Shown: positions 33,615 to 47,400, counted from the first letter of the stretch. The stretch: DNA of 64,000 nt from Acytostelium subglobosum LB1 (GCF_000787575.1 NW_012236506.1:66225-130224), one strand, 5' to 3'. Notes: generated by a model not told the origin, from the letters alone. A program made the numbers and translations.

Positions 33615-36600
33615 TCATTTCTTTGTGGCGACTGACGACGACGACGACTTGATGTTGGTTGGATGATGACTCTCAATGTTCTTTTTGATCACCATTGAAA
33701 TGATACTGTCACATGGATGCTGGATCCTAGTCAGGTCGTCCATGGTCAAACAGTGCAGTTGCTTCATGGGGATGGTGAATATCGATGAGAGGTCCAACAG
33801 GATGTTCTCGGACTTGCTGTAGTCCTCCGACGACATGAGCGCAGACAGCACCTCGATGGGTATTGGCTCCTCCACGCTGTCCAGGTCGGGCGTGTACATT
33901 GTCAACAGCTGTTTGATCTGAGCGGTGGTGATCGATGGACACACCTCCTTCCTGATGTCGGCATGTGTGAGAAGTGTCTTGTCGATCATCAAGATATAGA
34001 TGGTCTCCTTCAACTGTGAGAGATGGCTGATGGCCTTGACTGACCACTCCTTGCCGTAGCTCTTGGCCCAGTGTTCCAACTCGGAAATATTGATCTTGAG
34101 CTGGATACTGCTGCGCAGGCAGCACAGGTCACGTCGCAGCACTATCTCATTGAACATCAATGAGTCAATATAATGGAATATCTGTTCAAAGAGTGATTGT
34201 CTGATTGGATCATATACATGGCATAGCTGGAGGAGTGAGAATACATTGGTCCTGTTGTGAGTTCAAGCATGAGGAGTTAGTAATGGACTGATTGATCGGA
34301 TGAGTGAATAACTTACAAATAACATGTGAGCTGCTCAATTGCATCACTCTCGGATGATGCTTCGTTAAGCATGCGATGACAGAGCGGTTGGATGTATCCA
34401 AGGATGTTGTTCACTAATGATTTGTACACCTTGGTGATGAGGGTCTGCAGTTGTGTCTTGATCTGAAGTGACTCCATCGATATGTTGGCAGGCAACTTGT
34501 CATTGATGTCAATGTCCTCATCGCTGCCAGTGCTGGCATCTAAGCTAGGTGGATGTTGAATGGCCGAGTCCAAAACCTTGAGCATCAGTGAGATGTTTGA
34601 CAACCAGAAGCAGAGCAACTCATTGTCGTGACTTTCCTTGGTGAGTGAGGCGACCGAGTCGACAAAGTAGTGCATGACCTCCACCTTGGCCACCGAGCAG
34701 TTCATGACAATGTCGGCGAGGTAGCAGCGCGAGAGGATGTAGCATGGCTCGGGGATGGTGCCAACTACAAAGGAGAATGTCTCCTTGAGCAACATGTCCA
34801 CCAAGTACTTGCCGGCAGTCAATTGATTGTTGTTAATGTCCAGGGCGGCAACCAAGTCAGATATGCCATTGGCACTTGCCTTGAGCCCGCCGTGTGATGG
34901 TGAATGCTGCTGTTGCTGTGGCTGGTGATGCTCAGTCTCAGAGTCGGATGATGCGCGAGAGGTGACTGCTGAGTCCCTTGGACTCTCTGGCCTGGATAGC
35001 GAGTTGGACGAAGAGGAATGTGACATTGTTAGAGGTGTCTTGTTCTTCTCGCTCTCTAGCTGTTCACGAAGGCTGTGGACCAAGTCGTTCAAGTTGTCAA
35101 TCTCCACTTGATGTGAAGACTCCTTCTCACGAAGGAGTTGCACCTCTCTGTGCAGATGCTCGTCTACTTCCATGGCCTTGGCCGTCATCTCTGGTGAGTT
35201 GTAGATGATCACATCATGTTCGCGGTCCTCCTTCCTGGCTGTATGTACAGCCACCACGACAGGCGGGGACTGGACAACACTGGAGCTACCAGTGTCTGCC
35301 TCTTCCAGAGGTGTATCAGTGTCTGGTGGAGGTGTTGTCGAGTAGTTCTCCTCTTGTGGAGGTGGTTGTTGTCTGTTGTCCTTGGTCTCCTTGGCGGGTT
35401 TGCGGATGATGTATGGTGGTGAGACCTCTGGTGTTGCAATCTCTGGCGATGTTGATCTTGGAGGTGTGGTGAACTTGCGCTCCAACTGCTGGAGGTTGGT
35501 GTTGAGACTCTGTATCCTCTCCTCAGACTCGGCCTTGGCCTTCTCAGTCTCTGCTCTGGCTCTCTCAATCTCCTTGTCCTTATCCTCAAGCTGTTGCTTG
35601 AGTAGCTGATTCTCGCGCTTGAGCTCCTTGATGAGGTCCGCTTCCTTCTCCCTCATCCTCTGCTCGGCCTGCATACGGTACTGCAACTCCTCGACCTTGA
35701 GCTCCAACTTGTTCTTCTGCTCCACAACATGATTGAGTGAGCGAGCTTCGATCTTGAGCTTGGTGTACTCCTTGCGTGCCATCTTGCCTCTCCACCTCGT
35801 CTGCGCCTTTAGACAGGCCTTGTTCAACAGGTGCAGGTGCTCTGCTTCCTTGGCCATCCTCACATAGCTCTGTAGTATCTCTGATGCCCTCTCGATGCGC
35901 AGCTGTTCGAGCATCTCGCCACTGGTGCACACTCTGAACAGGCCTTGCAGCTTGGTGGCGGAAACCAAAGTGTCCTGGTAGTCCCTGGCGGCCAGAGTTG
36001 ATCTGATGGCAGTCTGCAGCACCAATGATGACTGATCCTCGAGAAGACCAATATATATCTGCTTAGAGGTGGCACGTCTGACGAGTGACTGAAGATGTTT
36101 TGCCGCATGTTGAATGGCCACGTACCTCTTCTTGCAGACAAAGCCCTTCCAATACTTCTGGATCATGATGGCCGACGCCCTCATGAGGTTGCCACGCATG
36201 ATCTCCAGGTTGGCAATGATGCCAGATCTGAAGAAGATCTTCGTGAGACCCAGCTGCACCTTGGTGCCATCGATGCTAAGCAAGCGCATCAACACCTCGG
36301 AGCCCTTGCGCGGCTCCTTGGTCATGTCCAGCGCACTGGTCTGTGCGTTGACAAGTCGTGAGGCCAGAACCTTGTAGCGCTTGAAGAAGTTCTCGTAGGG
36401 CAGACGACCAGGATATCCCGATCGACTGATGCGCAGCTGCTCTATCACACCACCACATCGCAATTGCTGCAGAACCATCATGTCGCTAAAGTTGTCCGGT
36501 TGCTTCTGTGTGTTGGGCTTGATGCAGCGGATGTAGTGTGGGTTGGTGCTGTTGATCGTGGTCATCAGATGATTGAGTGACTCCTTGAATTGCGATGTCA

Positions 36601-38801
36601 CCGAGAGGAACTTGAGAGACTTGCCTCCAGCAGACGCCGAGGGCGCTGGTCCCTTTGTGGCGCTACCACCAATTGTCGTGACCAACTTGCGGAAGAACTC
36701 CCAGCTGCTGGCCTGTAGCGCCATCACCTGTTCCGGTATGATAAAGTCCTTGTTCTTCTCGAGGAACAGTGTGGTGTCGTAGTCGACCTTGCCAGCATAG
36801 TGATCGATGGTAAAGTGAACGTTGGAGAAACGTGGCTTCTCAAAGTGTTTGGTCTTGTTGTGATGGTTGGACGTCAGCTTTGTTGTGAGGGTCACTGGTG
36901 TTGCCTTGGGGAACTGCGTCTCCTCGTCCATTATCGACAGGATACCCAATGGCTTCTTCTCTATCAGGTCAATGCAGTCCTGGTTATCGTTGAACTTGAT
37001 ATACGACCAATCAATCTTCTCCTTTGTATACTCTTGTTGTTCCAGCTTGAATATCTGATGGTTGAATTGATTCTGTAGCTTCTCATTGGCCTGTTGTGAT
37101 GCGATGTGGTAGGGATGGATTGGTTAGATATGGGCATGATTGGCAAGCATGGACCAAGGTCGAGGGTCAACATACATAATTGATCGTGAACTGTTCGAAT
37201 GAGTTGGTCTCAAATGACTCAAATCTGGATGAATGGAGAGGGAGAGGTCAGTGTCAAGTCATTCGATCGAATCAATCAAAGTGGAGGACCATCATACCCA
37301 TAGATATCAAGGATACCGATGAAGAGGTAGTCCTTTTTCTTCTTGTCAATGCATATGTTGATACGGTGAACGATCCAGTCGAATAGACGTGAGTAGAGGT
37401 ACATGGCAAGGGAGTCCTTGGCCTCTTTGGATTGTTGAACAGTCATTGGGAGTGTGTATGTCTCATTGCCAGCCTTTATGATCCTCGTTAGCAAAGTGTT
37501 CTTAAGTTGATCGATCTTGCAACCCAACAACTCTGCCATTGTGATGAGTGGCGAGTATGAATGTTGAGTACTCTCCAATGTGTACTCGTCCACGATGGCA
37601 GATACATTCTCCTCTTTCTCGGCGAACTGGATGTTACCACAATGCAGAATGGCAGCGAGCACCTTCCAAACACCCATCTGATCGTCGTCTGTGAAGCCCA
37701 TGACCTTGAGGGCCTTTTGTGTCTTTAAGAATACCTGTCCATCATCGATGTCATCGATTGTATGACACTCGCTCTGACTCAGGAAGACAAAGTCCGTGGG
37801 ATTGGATGTGACCACCAGCTTGCTCCTAATGTCATCGCCAACACCAGCCAAGAACTGGTAAAATATATGATATGATCGTTCATGTTGTGGAGGTCTAACA
37901 ATCCTAGACTTCTCCAACAAGTATGTATCCAAGTTTGCTCCAACAATCGTTCCCTTTGTCTTGTCAAAGTGTATTTGGATGAACTATTTTGTTATATGAT
38001 GTGATTGGTTGATTGAGTTAGTGATTGGAATGATTCCAGACGATGATCATACCGGTACATACCTTTCCAAATCTTGAACTGTTGTCATTCCTGGATGTCT
38101 TGGCATTGCCAAATGCCTCGAGGATTGGGGTCGATTTGATGACTTGTGATTCAATGTTGTTGTTGTCCAGTGCCTCTTGCTTGGACTGACCCATCTTCTC
38201 ACCCATGGCGGCAAAGTATTGCAAGAGGAACTTGGTGGACTCGGTCTTGCCAGCACCAGACTCACCACTGACCAATATAGATTGATTCTTCTGGCTGTTT
38301 AACATCTCCCTATACGACGCTTCTGCAATGCCGTATACATGTGGTGGCAGTTTGGACACTGTCTGATTGCAGAAACTATCAATCATCTCCTTCGTATAGA
38401 ATGATAGTTTACAATAAGGATTGATTGCAATCAATATAGTTCCTGTATAAGTATATATAGTATTCAAGTTATATCTTGTCTTTAAGTTATGGATGACAGC
38501 AGGTTCCTGTTATTATTGTTGTTGTTGGGGTAGGGTATGTATTAGCAATGGTATCATTCCATTCCGTTGATTGATTGATCGGTCATACATGTAAATGTGA
38601 TAGGTTGGTCATGTCGTCTAGACCTTCCTGAATGGATGGATTCTGCATCTTGAGGTCATCCTTGTGTATTGATATCTCTTGTCCATCGGCTACAAGCACA
38701 ATGACAGAGTCACCTTGTTCGTCCACAATCTCACCAGAGGTCCAGGCACCAGTCTCCTTACATGGTATCCAAGCCTTTCCTCTATTAATTGATTCCATCA
38801 T
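33615..38801 (-). CDS. Class V-type unconventional myosin with dilute domain
   Basis: Six exons, 38801-38589, 38506-38063, 37983-37298, 37224-37176, 37090-34317 and 34251-33615, encode 1600 residues. An SH3-like N-terminal piece (AWIPCKETGAWTSGEIVD) precedes a full motor: P-loop GESGAGKTES at 152-161, switch I NDNSSRFGK, switch II DIYGFESF rebuilt across the fourth join, and actin-binding NSTNPHYIRCIKPN. About six IQ motifs follow (~770-890, e.g. IMIQKYWKGFVCKKRY), a coiled coil (~895-985), an acidic/Ser-rich linker and a C-terminal dilute (DIL) cargo domain (~1190-1500). This is the layout of cargo-transporting class V/XI myosins; D. discoideum MyoH and MyoJ are the likely relatives. The coiled coil is short for a processive dimer. 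Confidence 0.94.
38024..38038. repeat. Intronic palindrome ATTGGAATGATTCCA
   Basis: Lies in myosin intron 2. On the coding strand it reads TGGAATCATTCCAATCACTAAC, so the palindrome sits directly 5' of a CTAAC branch-point-like site. An imperfect copy (TGGAATGATACCA) lies in intron 1 beside GCTAATAC. Confidence 0.7.
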
Positions 38802-40436
38802 TATTCTTTCTTGTTGGATGGATTATTATTGTAAATAAATAATATATTGTTAAAGTTGATTGGGGTAATTATAATAAATAATATATATAAATATACAATG
38901 TGTTTGTTGTTGTTGTTGAGGCTAATACGCTAATGTTTGATGCTCTTGTCGTCCAACATCCAAAAGTAGCAAGTAGTTCCAGTCCAATCCAGTCCAGTCC
39001 AATTCGATCCAATCAAACTGTTGTTGATGAGTGTGACCAATCTGATTGATTGATTGATTGATTGATCAGTGTGTATGTATGATTCGTGTGTATGACTTGA
39101 GTATTATCTCTGTCTATTCTATTATCTATCTATCTATCTCCAAACAAGCAATCTAGGGGCAAAGATGAAGTTAAGCTAAAGTATTAATATCTTGTAGAGT
39201 GTATGTCGTTCAGAGTAATTGGCAACCTCTCTTCTCTCTATCTCTCTCTGCTCGAGTGGATATCCATTATCCACACACTCTCTCTCTTATCTTAACACAT
39301 GTCAATGAGTGTTGTTGGGACCACAAACCGACACGCATCACCACACAACACATCAGCACATCAACACATCACCAACACCAACACCAACACAAACACAAAC
39401 ACAAACACATAACAATGTCTATCTTTACCTAAACATAGACTCACGTCGTACATGTACTACTTGTTGTTGTTATCTCTATCTCTCTCTGTTGTTGTTGTAC
39501 TTGTTGTACAACTATTATCTGTTTGTCTGTCGTTGGAATGAATGACCCATCCAATTCACTTCACACCTACACTATTACTACTACTACTATCAATACCACC
39601 TATACATACTTTCACACATCAGGGCAGATCAAGTCAGGTGAACCGATATGTCGTGTATGTGTGTATGTGTATGTGTAGGTGTAAGTGTCTCTGTCCTTTA
39701 ATGCATGTTGTTTGTGATAAAGTGTCCCGTCATTCATGTAAGGGGAAGAGTGGGTGTCGATGGGTGTTGTCAAGTGGGTCAACTGGTCTTTCTTTCTTTC
39801 TCGCCACCATGGTACACACAACAACAATCAAACAAACACACATTTAGCCCCGGTTCGAATATTGATCGGTGGAGAGAACAAGTAGGACTCAATCACTACT
39901 CCCTACTTGCTTAGATGCATGGAGATAGAGACCCTAATGTATAATATGCGAGGGAATGATGTGTTATAAATGTCTACTATAACACCACATGATCTGTTCA
40001 ATCTGATTGATTGATTGACACGGTATAATGTTGTACAGGATAAAGAGATGGTTTGATATCATAAGGACATATTGATTGGTTGTGTGGTTGGTTGTGGATG
40101 GGTATGGTCTGATCAAAGGAGATCATCATTATTGGGATACATACTCTATTGATTGATTAATTGATTGATTAATAGATTGATTGTTTGTATGATATGATTG
40201 TTTAATTGAAGTTGATAATAGGTATATTATAATGGTGCAACGTTGTTAGAATCAGATGTTGAGTTCTGACAATCTCAGGTTTGTGACCCATGACTTTGAC
40301 AAACTTGAGAAGTTCCATCGTTGTAATTTTTATCCTTTTTAGGACTTTGGGACTGGTCCCAACAACAAAAAATGGACCACTATGGGTCCAAATGCAAATA
40401 ATAACAAACAAATAAACAAATATGTATTATGTTTAA
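38802..40436. other. Long spacer (1.6 kb), repeat-rich
   Basis: No gene is supported. It contains AGTCCAATCCAGTCCAG repeats (38976-39010), TTGA repeats (39045-39066), CTATCTAT and CTCTCT tracts (39110-39290), an ACACCAACACCAACAC minisatellite (39370-39415) and TGATTGATTAAT runs (40150-40190). Three open frames between 39199 and 39914 follow these tracts and are not protein-like. Confidence 0.5.
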
Positions 40437-41832
40437 ATGGACCAGAATGACAATGTAGGTCTACGGACACCACAATTGATTCAACCATTACTTCTCAAGA
40501 TATTGAGTTATACATGGCATTCAGCTTCAAGACCAAAGAGATGTCTGGAGGCACATCGTTGGAGACTATCACTCTCACTCATCAGTTGGAGAACACATCA
40601 ACTCGTCTCAACAGTACTCAATGATACACTACTTTTCCTTTCATAAAAATATCTCGTTCAAGCAATCGATGAACGACATATTGTCATGAGTACAACAACA
40701 AAGACATCATCATCATTCAATCGATACTCACTGGTACAACGACCACTACGAAGTCAGACAATCTGTACATATGAACACTCTGATCATCAATGTGATCCAG
40801 ACCCATCAACATGCCCCAACGTCTCACTGAGCTGGTAGCATTCAGATCATTGCTCAGCACCAGTCTGGAACATCTCTACATCGAACTGGACATGGTCAAT
40901 GAGTAACTAACATCGGACCTGAACATCAATCTGACTTCGATTGTGGCCACGCATTATATAGGTGAGGTGCCATAGGAGTTAATCGGCTTAGCACACGAGC
41001 GGGTCTCATCACTTGTAATTCGCAGCAGTGGATCTACATCGGAAACTTGGATCCATTGACCAACCTCATCAGCAGTCCATCATTGTGCAATCTTACACGC
41101 TTAAAGCTTATTGACTTTGACGACAATGAGGGTATCGGATACATGTTGATCGATCCGGATCATGTAGACGTGTTCTTTGACAGTCTCTCAAAGACGGCAC
41201 ATCAACTCACCTACCTTGAACTGATACTGGACCTCTTCCCTATCGACTACCCTGATTTGGACGTAACCAGATTCGAGGAGTTGTTGCTCTCATATCTCAA
41301 GGCGGCGTCATCACTCACAACATTCAAGTTCAATCGATCCTTTATTGACCAGGGTATCAATCGATACCTGCTTCAATCGGCACCATCATCAACACTCACC
41401 AACTTGAGTCTGACCTTTGACAGCTGTCCATCATTCGGCATCACCAGATCAATCAAAAAATTCAAGTTGGAAGACGGTGGAATAATTAATGCTTATGATA
41501 ATGATAATGTATTCATCAAGTCGATCGATTAACATGTTCGACACTTCAAGACACGGAGCTGTCACCTTATCCCAAAGTTCAACATTCAAACAATCATCAT
41601 CACAGTGGACATTATCGCAATGGTGGAATCTCGGTTTGAATCAGTATGTTCATGGTTGAAGGCAAACAACGCACTAAATACATCTACAATACTTTGCACG
41701 TCAGAACATGTTCATGTATATGAACTCAATATCCAAAATATGAGCATATTCAACTCAATCATCCAACAACATCCATCAATCATCATTAAGTCATCATGGA
41801 ACTCTTCGGTATTTGTATTGGATGAAGAATAA
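40437..41832 (+). pseudogene. Decayed F-box/LRR-like gene
   Basis: Pieces of one protein can be followed through shifting frames. The start at 40437 is F-box-like (QPLLLKILSYTWHSAS...), and a later piece in another frame reads RLTELVAFRSLLSTSLEHLY. From about 41030 to 41532 an LRR-type stretch is open (LTRLKLIDFDDN, AHQLTYLELILD, STLTNLSLTFDSC). A tail at 41605-41832 (EHVHVYELNIQNMSIFNSI) closes it. At least four interruptions by stops or frame changes lie between, without acceptable introns. The C-terminal piece looks like the endings of dictyostelid F-box proteins. The neighbour at 42107 is a related repeat protein, so this fits birth-and-death evolution of the family. Confidence 0.7.
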
Positions 41833-42106
41833 TTGAATGATCATGACATAAGCCCAACCAAGACAAGGGCATTTGGTATGGTCCATGAAAGGCAATACCC
41901 ATAAAGTTTGGAAGTTGAGTGTGGTCGGAAAGTAGATCGCACCCTTGATTGATTATGATCAGATCTATTGATCGCACCCCTTCGCAACTGTCAAACATAT
42001 ATTATCAATCAAACTATTAAAAGTACATTATCTCAAACCTCCAACGTGTAACATTATCACAAACCAATCTATTAGTAATAATAACATTTGGAAACAACTG
42101 ACATGA

Positions 42107-43812
42107 ATGATCGCCACTCTCAACATTGTTGTGACCAAGGCCATCTTTGATCATGTGATCGAGCAAAGTGGTGGCGTCCAAGATCATGTGCTAGATGCAC
42201 TCTCATTGGGACTGTCCTGCAAACGCTTGTTTCATATGATGCGAGTTACTCTTCCCCAAGCCATACCCTACACATGGTCATCATCACACAATCACCTCGA
42301 TCCATTGTTGCCAACATCAACGACAACGATGACAACAACCTCAGTCTGTACTGCCCGATGTTGGCCAACAACCAGTTGATCACACCATCAACATTCAATC
42401 AGTCGCTGACCGATCTAACATTCGGCGATACATTCAATCAAATGATCAGGACGGGTTGTTTGCCGGCCTCCCTCCTAGAACTTACATTTGGTAATGACTT
42501 TGATCAGGAGCTGGCGGCATTCGCACTGCCATCATCCATCACTAGACTATCCTTTGGGATACCACGCAGTAGCTCATACCTCGACAACATCACGTCTGGC
42601 AGCAACTTTGACCATCCCATCCAACCCAATGCATTGCCGTCGTCATTAACCGAGTTGTTGCTGGGTAGAAGCTTTGATCAGATGATGCCAGTGGGATGCC
42701 TACCTCCCTCTCTGACCATACTTGCATTCGAGTATGCCTCCGACTTTGATCGTCCTATAGCCTCGGGCACTCTGCCCATCGGCCTCAAGACCCTGCTGTT
42801 TGGACCAAGGTTCGACGGCACACTTGAGCCAGGTGTGCTCCCGCCGGCACTCCAAACACTCACACTCAGCCGAGCAAGTCACCTCAGACTCTTGCCAGGG
42901 GTCCTGCCCCAATCACTCAAGACATTGAGGTTCCTGTTGGCCTCAATGTATAACGAGCCAATCGCGCCGGGCACCCTCCCGGATGGTCTGCGAGAGCTGG
43001 CCTTTGGAAATAGATTCAATCAAGACATTATGCCAGGTGTCCTACCGTCGTCGCTGACCAAGTTGACGTTTGGGATCGACTTCAAGTATGAGATTGCGTC
43101 GGGAGCACTGCCGTCATCACTCAAGGTCTTAAAGGTGTTGGTCGATCGACCTGTACCAGTTGGTTCGATCCCCGCATCGCTGGAGGACTTGTACATTGGC
43201 TCGCGGTATCCTATCATGCCAGGCTATCTCCCGGCTGGCCTAACATCCTTCAAGTATCTCGACCAACTGCTCACACGAGATCTGCTGCCAAACACGCTCA
43301 CACACCTTGCCCTAGGCTTCTTGTTCAAGGGCTTCGAACATGGTGCATCATTCCCTCTCTCACTAAAGCACATGACTCTGAAAAACTTTGGTCAGATGTC
43401 GTTTGTGCCCCGATGGGTGGACAGGGTCACAGTTGCGCGAGTGGCTTCACAGACTGTCCTGCAATCATCGATAATCTTAAAGGACTTGATGATATCGGCA
43501 CGAATCACTCAGGTACATCATACGGAACCACTGTCAGAGTGGGCACCAGGTATCGACTTGCAAGCATTGCTAAATGATATGCCCAATGTACGAACATATC
43601 ATGTTAGTAGTATTGAGGATGGATTGATCGAACCAACAGACATTGTATCAGTACACATACGCAAAATGGACCCATCACAAGCAATTTATATAATCAAGAG
43701 GAGAACCAATCGAACAAGTTTCACAAGGCGTGGCTGGGTCGATATACACGCCATTCCACATAGACCAAATAACGTAAAAAATATATATATATCAAAGTAT
43801 GTCAAATGGTGA
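42107..43812 (+). CDS. FNIP-repeat protein with one apparent frame break
   Basis: The first frame (42107-42379) opens with IATLNIVVTKAIF and LDALSLGLSCKRLFHMM, matching the N-terminal block of the intact FNIP gene at 15107. The second frame, open from before 42274 to 43812, carries about twelve FNIP repeats (LTFGDTFNQMIRTGCLPASL, LAFGNRFNQDIMPGVLPSSL) and a ~100-residue tail. They overlap in different frames with no GT-AG intron of believable size between 42230 and 42290, so one base has been gained or lost, by mutation or assembly error. If real, translation might restart at the ATG at 42274 and give a 512-residue protein lacking the F-box-like start. The repeats are uninterrupted, which argues the lesion is recent or artefactual. 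Confidence 0.75.
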
Positions 43813-44422
43813 CATAAACTTTAATAATCATTATCATTCTCTATCTCTATCAGTTATACTTATCAATTAAATGAATGATTGAATGAGTGAATGATGTGAT
43901 CAAGATGATTTATAGACTCAACAAACCAAAATGTTGTTAAAGATAAGATCCCATCCACGCTACACCTTGTAAAATTACCAAATTAGGTTAAAAGTCCTCG
44001 AGGTCGAGCAATTCACGAGATCGTGTCCTTCCTATGTTTGGGCATCTGCAAAGCTGTAAAGTTCCAAACAAAATATATGTGTTTGTGTGTTGGCTTGCTC
44101 TACAAACAAGATGCATGAGCAAACAAGTGAGTGTATTCAAGTATGGTGTTAGTACTTGTTGGGTGTATGTTTCAGATTCGAGTGTAACATGTCACTCTTA
44201 TCTCTTGTGTGGGTGAATGTATGTAGACGTCTCCATACACTATTGACATCAATTTGTTTGGATAGTTGGTTGTAGTCACTGACATTGAGTCTGAGACAGT
44301 CTGTCAATGCTTCATTCATCATTGATGAAACAATAGTCTACCTATATATATTATTATATTCAAATATTGAAACAAATAATTAATCAATCAAACAAAGAAT
44401 TATTATTAATTTAAATTAAAAG
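43813..44422. other. Promoter spacer of the calcium ATPase
   Basis: AT-rich DNA with ATTAATTAAATTAAAA-type leader directly before the ATG at 44423 and TGAATGAATGAGTGAATG repeats near 43870. The short frame at 44034-44216 is not protein-like. Confidence 0.5.
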
Positions 44423-47400
44423 ATGTCCTCATCCCCAGCATCTTCATCATCTTCAAGTCGACAATTGTCGGCGGATGAGTTGTCGGATATTATTTCCAAT
44501 GAGGATATAAATAAGATAAAGTCATGTGGAGGTGTTAGAGGTATTGCAAACCTACTAAACAGTAACCTAGAGCGTGGACTATCAACCGCAGAGAGAACAT
44601 CCGAAGAAAGAATCGAACGATATGGTGCCAATAGGAACAAAGAAGTTCAACTCAAATCCTTCTGGTTCTTTGTCTGGGAAGCCGTACACGACAAGACTCT
44701 ACTCATTCTTATTGCCGCCGCTACTGTATCCATTATCCTCGGTCTAACAGTGGAGGACCGTGCCACTGGCTGGATTGATGGTACTGCCATCTGGTTCGCT
44801 GTTATTATTGTCGTGATGGTCACCGCTGGAAATGACTACAACAAAGAGAAGAAGTTCAGGAAACTTAATGCAATCCGTAATGAACATAACTGCTCCATAA
44901 TTGTCGATGGACATCTCAGCTCAATTCCAGTTACCGACATTGTAGTTGGAGACATCGTTCGACTTGAGTCCGGAGATACCGTACCAGCCGATGGTCTATA
45001 TATTAATGGAACAAGTATGTATCAATCAATCAATCAATCAAACATAATACTAACTTTTAATCAATCAACAGACTTGTCCGTTGATGAGAGTGCAATGACT
45101 GGAGAGTCTGATGCCAAACACAAGTCGGATTCCGAACCATACATGCTATCTGGATGCCAGATCACTGAGGGCAGATGTGAGATGTTGGTGATTGCAGTTG
45201 GAGTCAACTCACAATGGGGCAAGTTGAAGTCATTGCTTGAGGTACCAGACTCTGACACTCCATTGACCGTAAAGTTGGAATCCTTGGCAGAGTCAATTGG
45301 AAAGTTTGGTTTGATCGCCGCCATGGTCACGTTGATCATTCTGATCGTCAAGTTCTTCATCTGGTATGGTACCAATCACAAGTCCTGGGAATGGTCCTAC
45401 CTTGGCACTTTGGTCGGCTACCTCGTCACCTCCATCGCCATCATTGTCATGGCCGTACCAGAGGGTCTCCCACTGGCCGTTACAATCTCTCTCGCCTACA
45501 GTATGATGAAGATGATGAAGGATAACAACCTGGTTCGTCACTTGGAAGCCTGTGAGACAATGGGTGGTGCCAGCAACATTTGCTCCGACAAGACTGGAAC
45601 ATTGACCATGAACAGAATGTCCGTCGAGAACAGTATCATTGGTCTGAACCTCAAGCAACCTAGTGAACCAATTATCAAGTTGCTGGCCGACAATATCTGT
45701 TTGAACTCCACTGCCTACCTGGTCCACAAGCGTGATGGGGTGCCCAACGATCACTTTGGAAGCAAGACTGAGTGTGCTCTGCTTGAGTTTATCGAGAAGT
45801 TCAACATTGACTATGAGCACTACCGTGAGGCCAACAAGGCAAGAACCATGCAAATCATTCCCTTCTCCTCAGAGAAGAAGATGTCAGGTATCGTTCTCAA
45901 GGGTACCGATGCTGGACAAGCTACTTTGTACATCAAGGGTGCAGCCGAGATTGTGTTGTCAAGATGTAACACAGTTCTCTTGGAGGATGGTTCTTCGCGC
46001 CAGTTTACCAACGAGGAGAAGTTGCTTGTATCCAAGGACATTGAGTTGTTTGCCAGCTCTGGTCTGAGAACATTGGTCCTTGCTCAAAAGCCTATGAAGC
46101 CAGATACCGAGGTCAACCTAGGCGGCGAGTATCAGTTCACCTTCACCGCACTGGTCGGAATCAAGGATCCAGTTCGTCCAGAGGTGCCTGCTGCAGTCAG
46201 GAAGTGTCAACATGCTGGTATCACTGTCAGAATGCTCACCGGAGACAACATTCTTACAGCCAAGAACATTGCCAGAGAGTGTGGTATCTTGAAGGACGGA
46301 GGTGTGGCTATTGAGGGTCCACAACTTAGACAGCTGTCCACCGACCAGATCGACATCCTCTTGCCTCATCTCCAAGTGGTCGCAAGATGCTCTCCAACCG
46401 ACAAGTACACATTGGTTCATCGCCTCAGGGAGCTTGGTGAGGTAGTGGCCGTCACTGGTGATGGAGTGAACGATGCTCCTCAACTCAAGGAGGCCGATGT
46501 TGGTTTCTCAATGGGTATTGCTGGTACAGAGGTGGCCAAGGAGGCGTCCGACATTGTGCTTCTCGATGACAACTTCTCATCGCTGGCCAAGGCTGTCATG
46601 TGGGGAAGGAACGTCTACGACTCGATCAGAAAGTTCATTCAGTTCCAATTGACAGTGAACTTTGTTGCCGTGACCATTGCCATCGTAGGTGCCCTTACCA
46701 ATGGTGAGAGTCCACTTCGTCCAATCCAAATGCTCTGGGTCAACTTGATCATGGATACCCTTGGTGCACTGGCCCTGGCCACTGAGCCACCAACGGAGAA
46801 GCTGTACGATCGTCTTCCATATGGTAGATTTGACTCCTTGATCACCAGAAGAATGTGGCGCAACATCATTGGACAGACTATATATCAACTGTCATTCTTG
46901 TTCGCCATCATGTATGGTGCTAAGGCTATGGTCAATCTCTTTGACCTCCCTCCAACAGACGTTTGGACCGACCACGACCAACTTGTATATAGAACCATCA
47001 TCTTCAACACCTTTGTCTTCTGTCAATTCATCAACGAGATCAACTGTAGAATACTTAACAATGGTATGTTAATTACTTATGAGCTAAACCAATGTGCTTT
47101 ACACTTACTTACTCTGAAACAACAATCTAGACTTGAATGTATTCAGAGGTATTCATAGAAGCCAATTGTTCCTTGGTATCATGGCTGGAACAATCGGTAT
47201 TCAAGCTCTTCTGGTACAATTCGGTGGAGACTTCTTTGGAACAAGACCGTTGGACGGCTATCAATGGCTGTTCTGTCTGGTCATTGGATCGGGTGGCATC
47301 ATTTGGGGTGTCATGCTCAGACTGATCCCAATTCACGACCAGAAGCCAGCGTCAAGAAAGGTTCTGCCCCTCAAGCAGGGTGAGTTGGGCGACATTCAGA

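Noticed and set aside
39841-39870. GGTTCGAAT resembling a tRNA B box
   Set aside because: No matching A box, anticodon stem or acceptor stem can be drawn around it; no CCA-side pairing partner is present.
39199-39914. Three overlapping plus-strand frames suggesting a small gene
   Set aside because: They follow CT, ACACCA and TGTATG simple repeats, change composition along their length and have no splice-supported continuation.
45015-45071. Reading the calcium ATPase first intron as coding sequence
   Set aside because: The 19 residues interrupt a segment conserved in PMCAs, and the stretch has GTATGT, an AATC array, ACTAAC and CAACAG, all typical of introns here.
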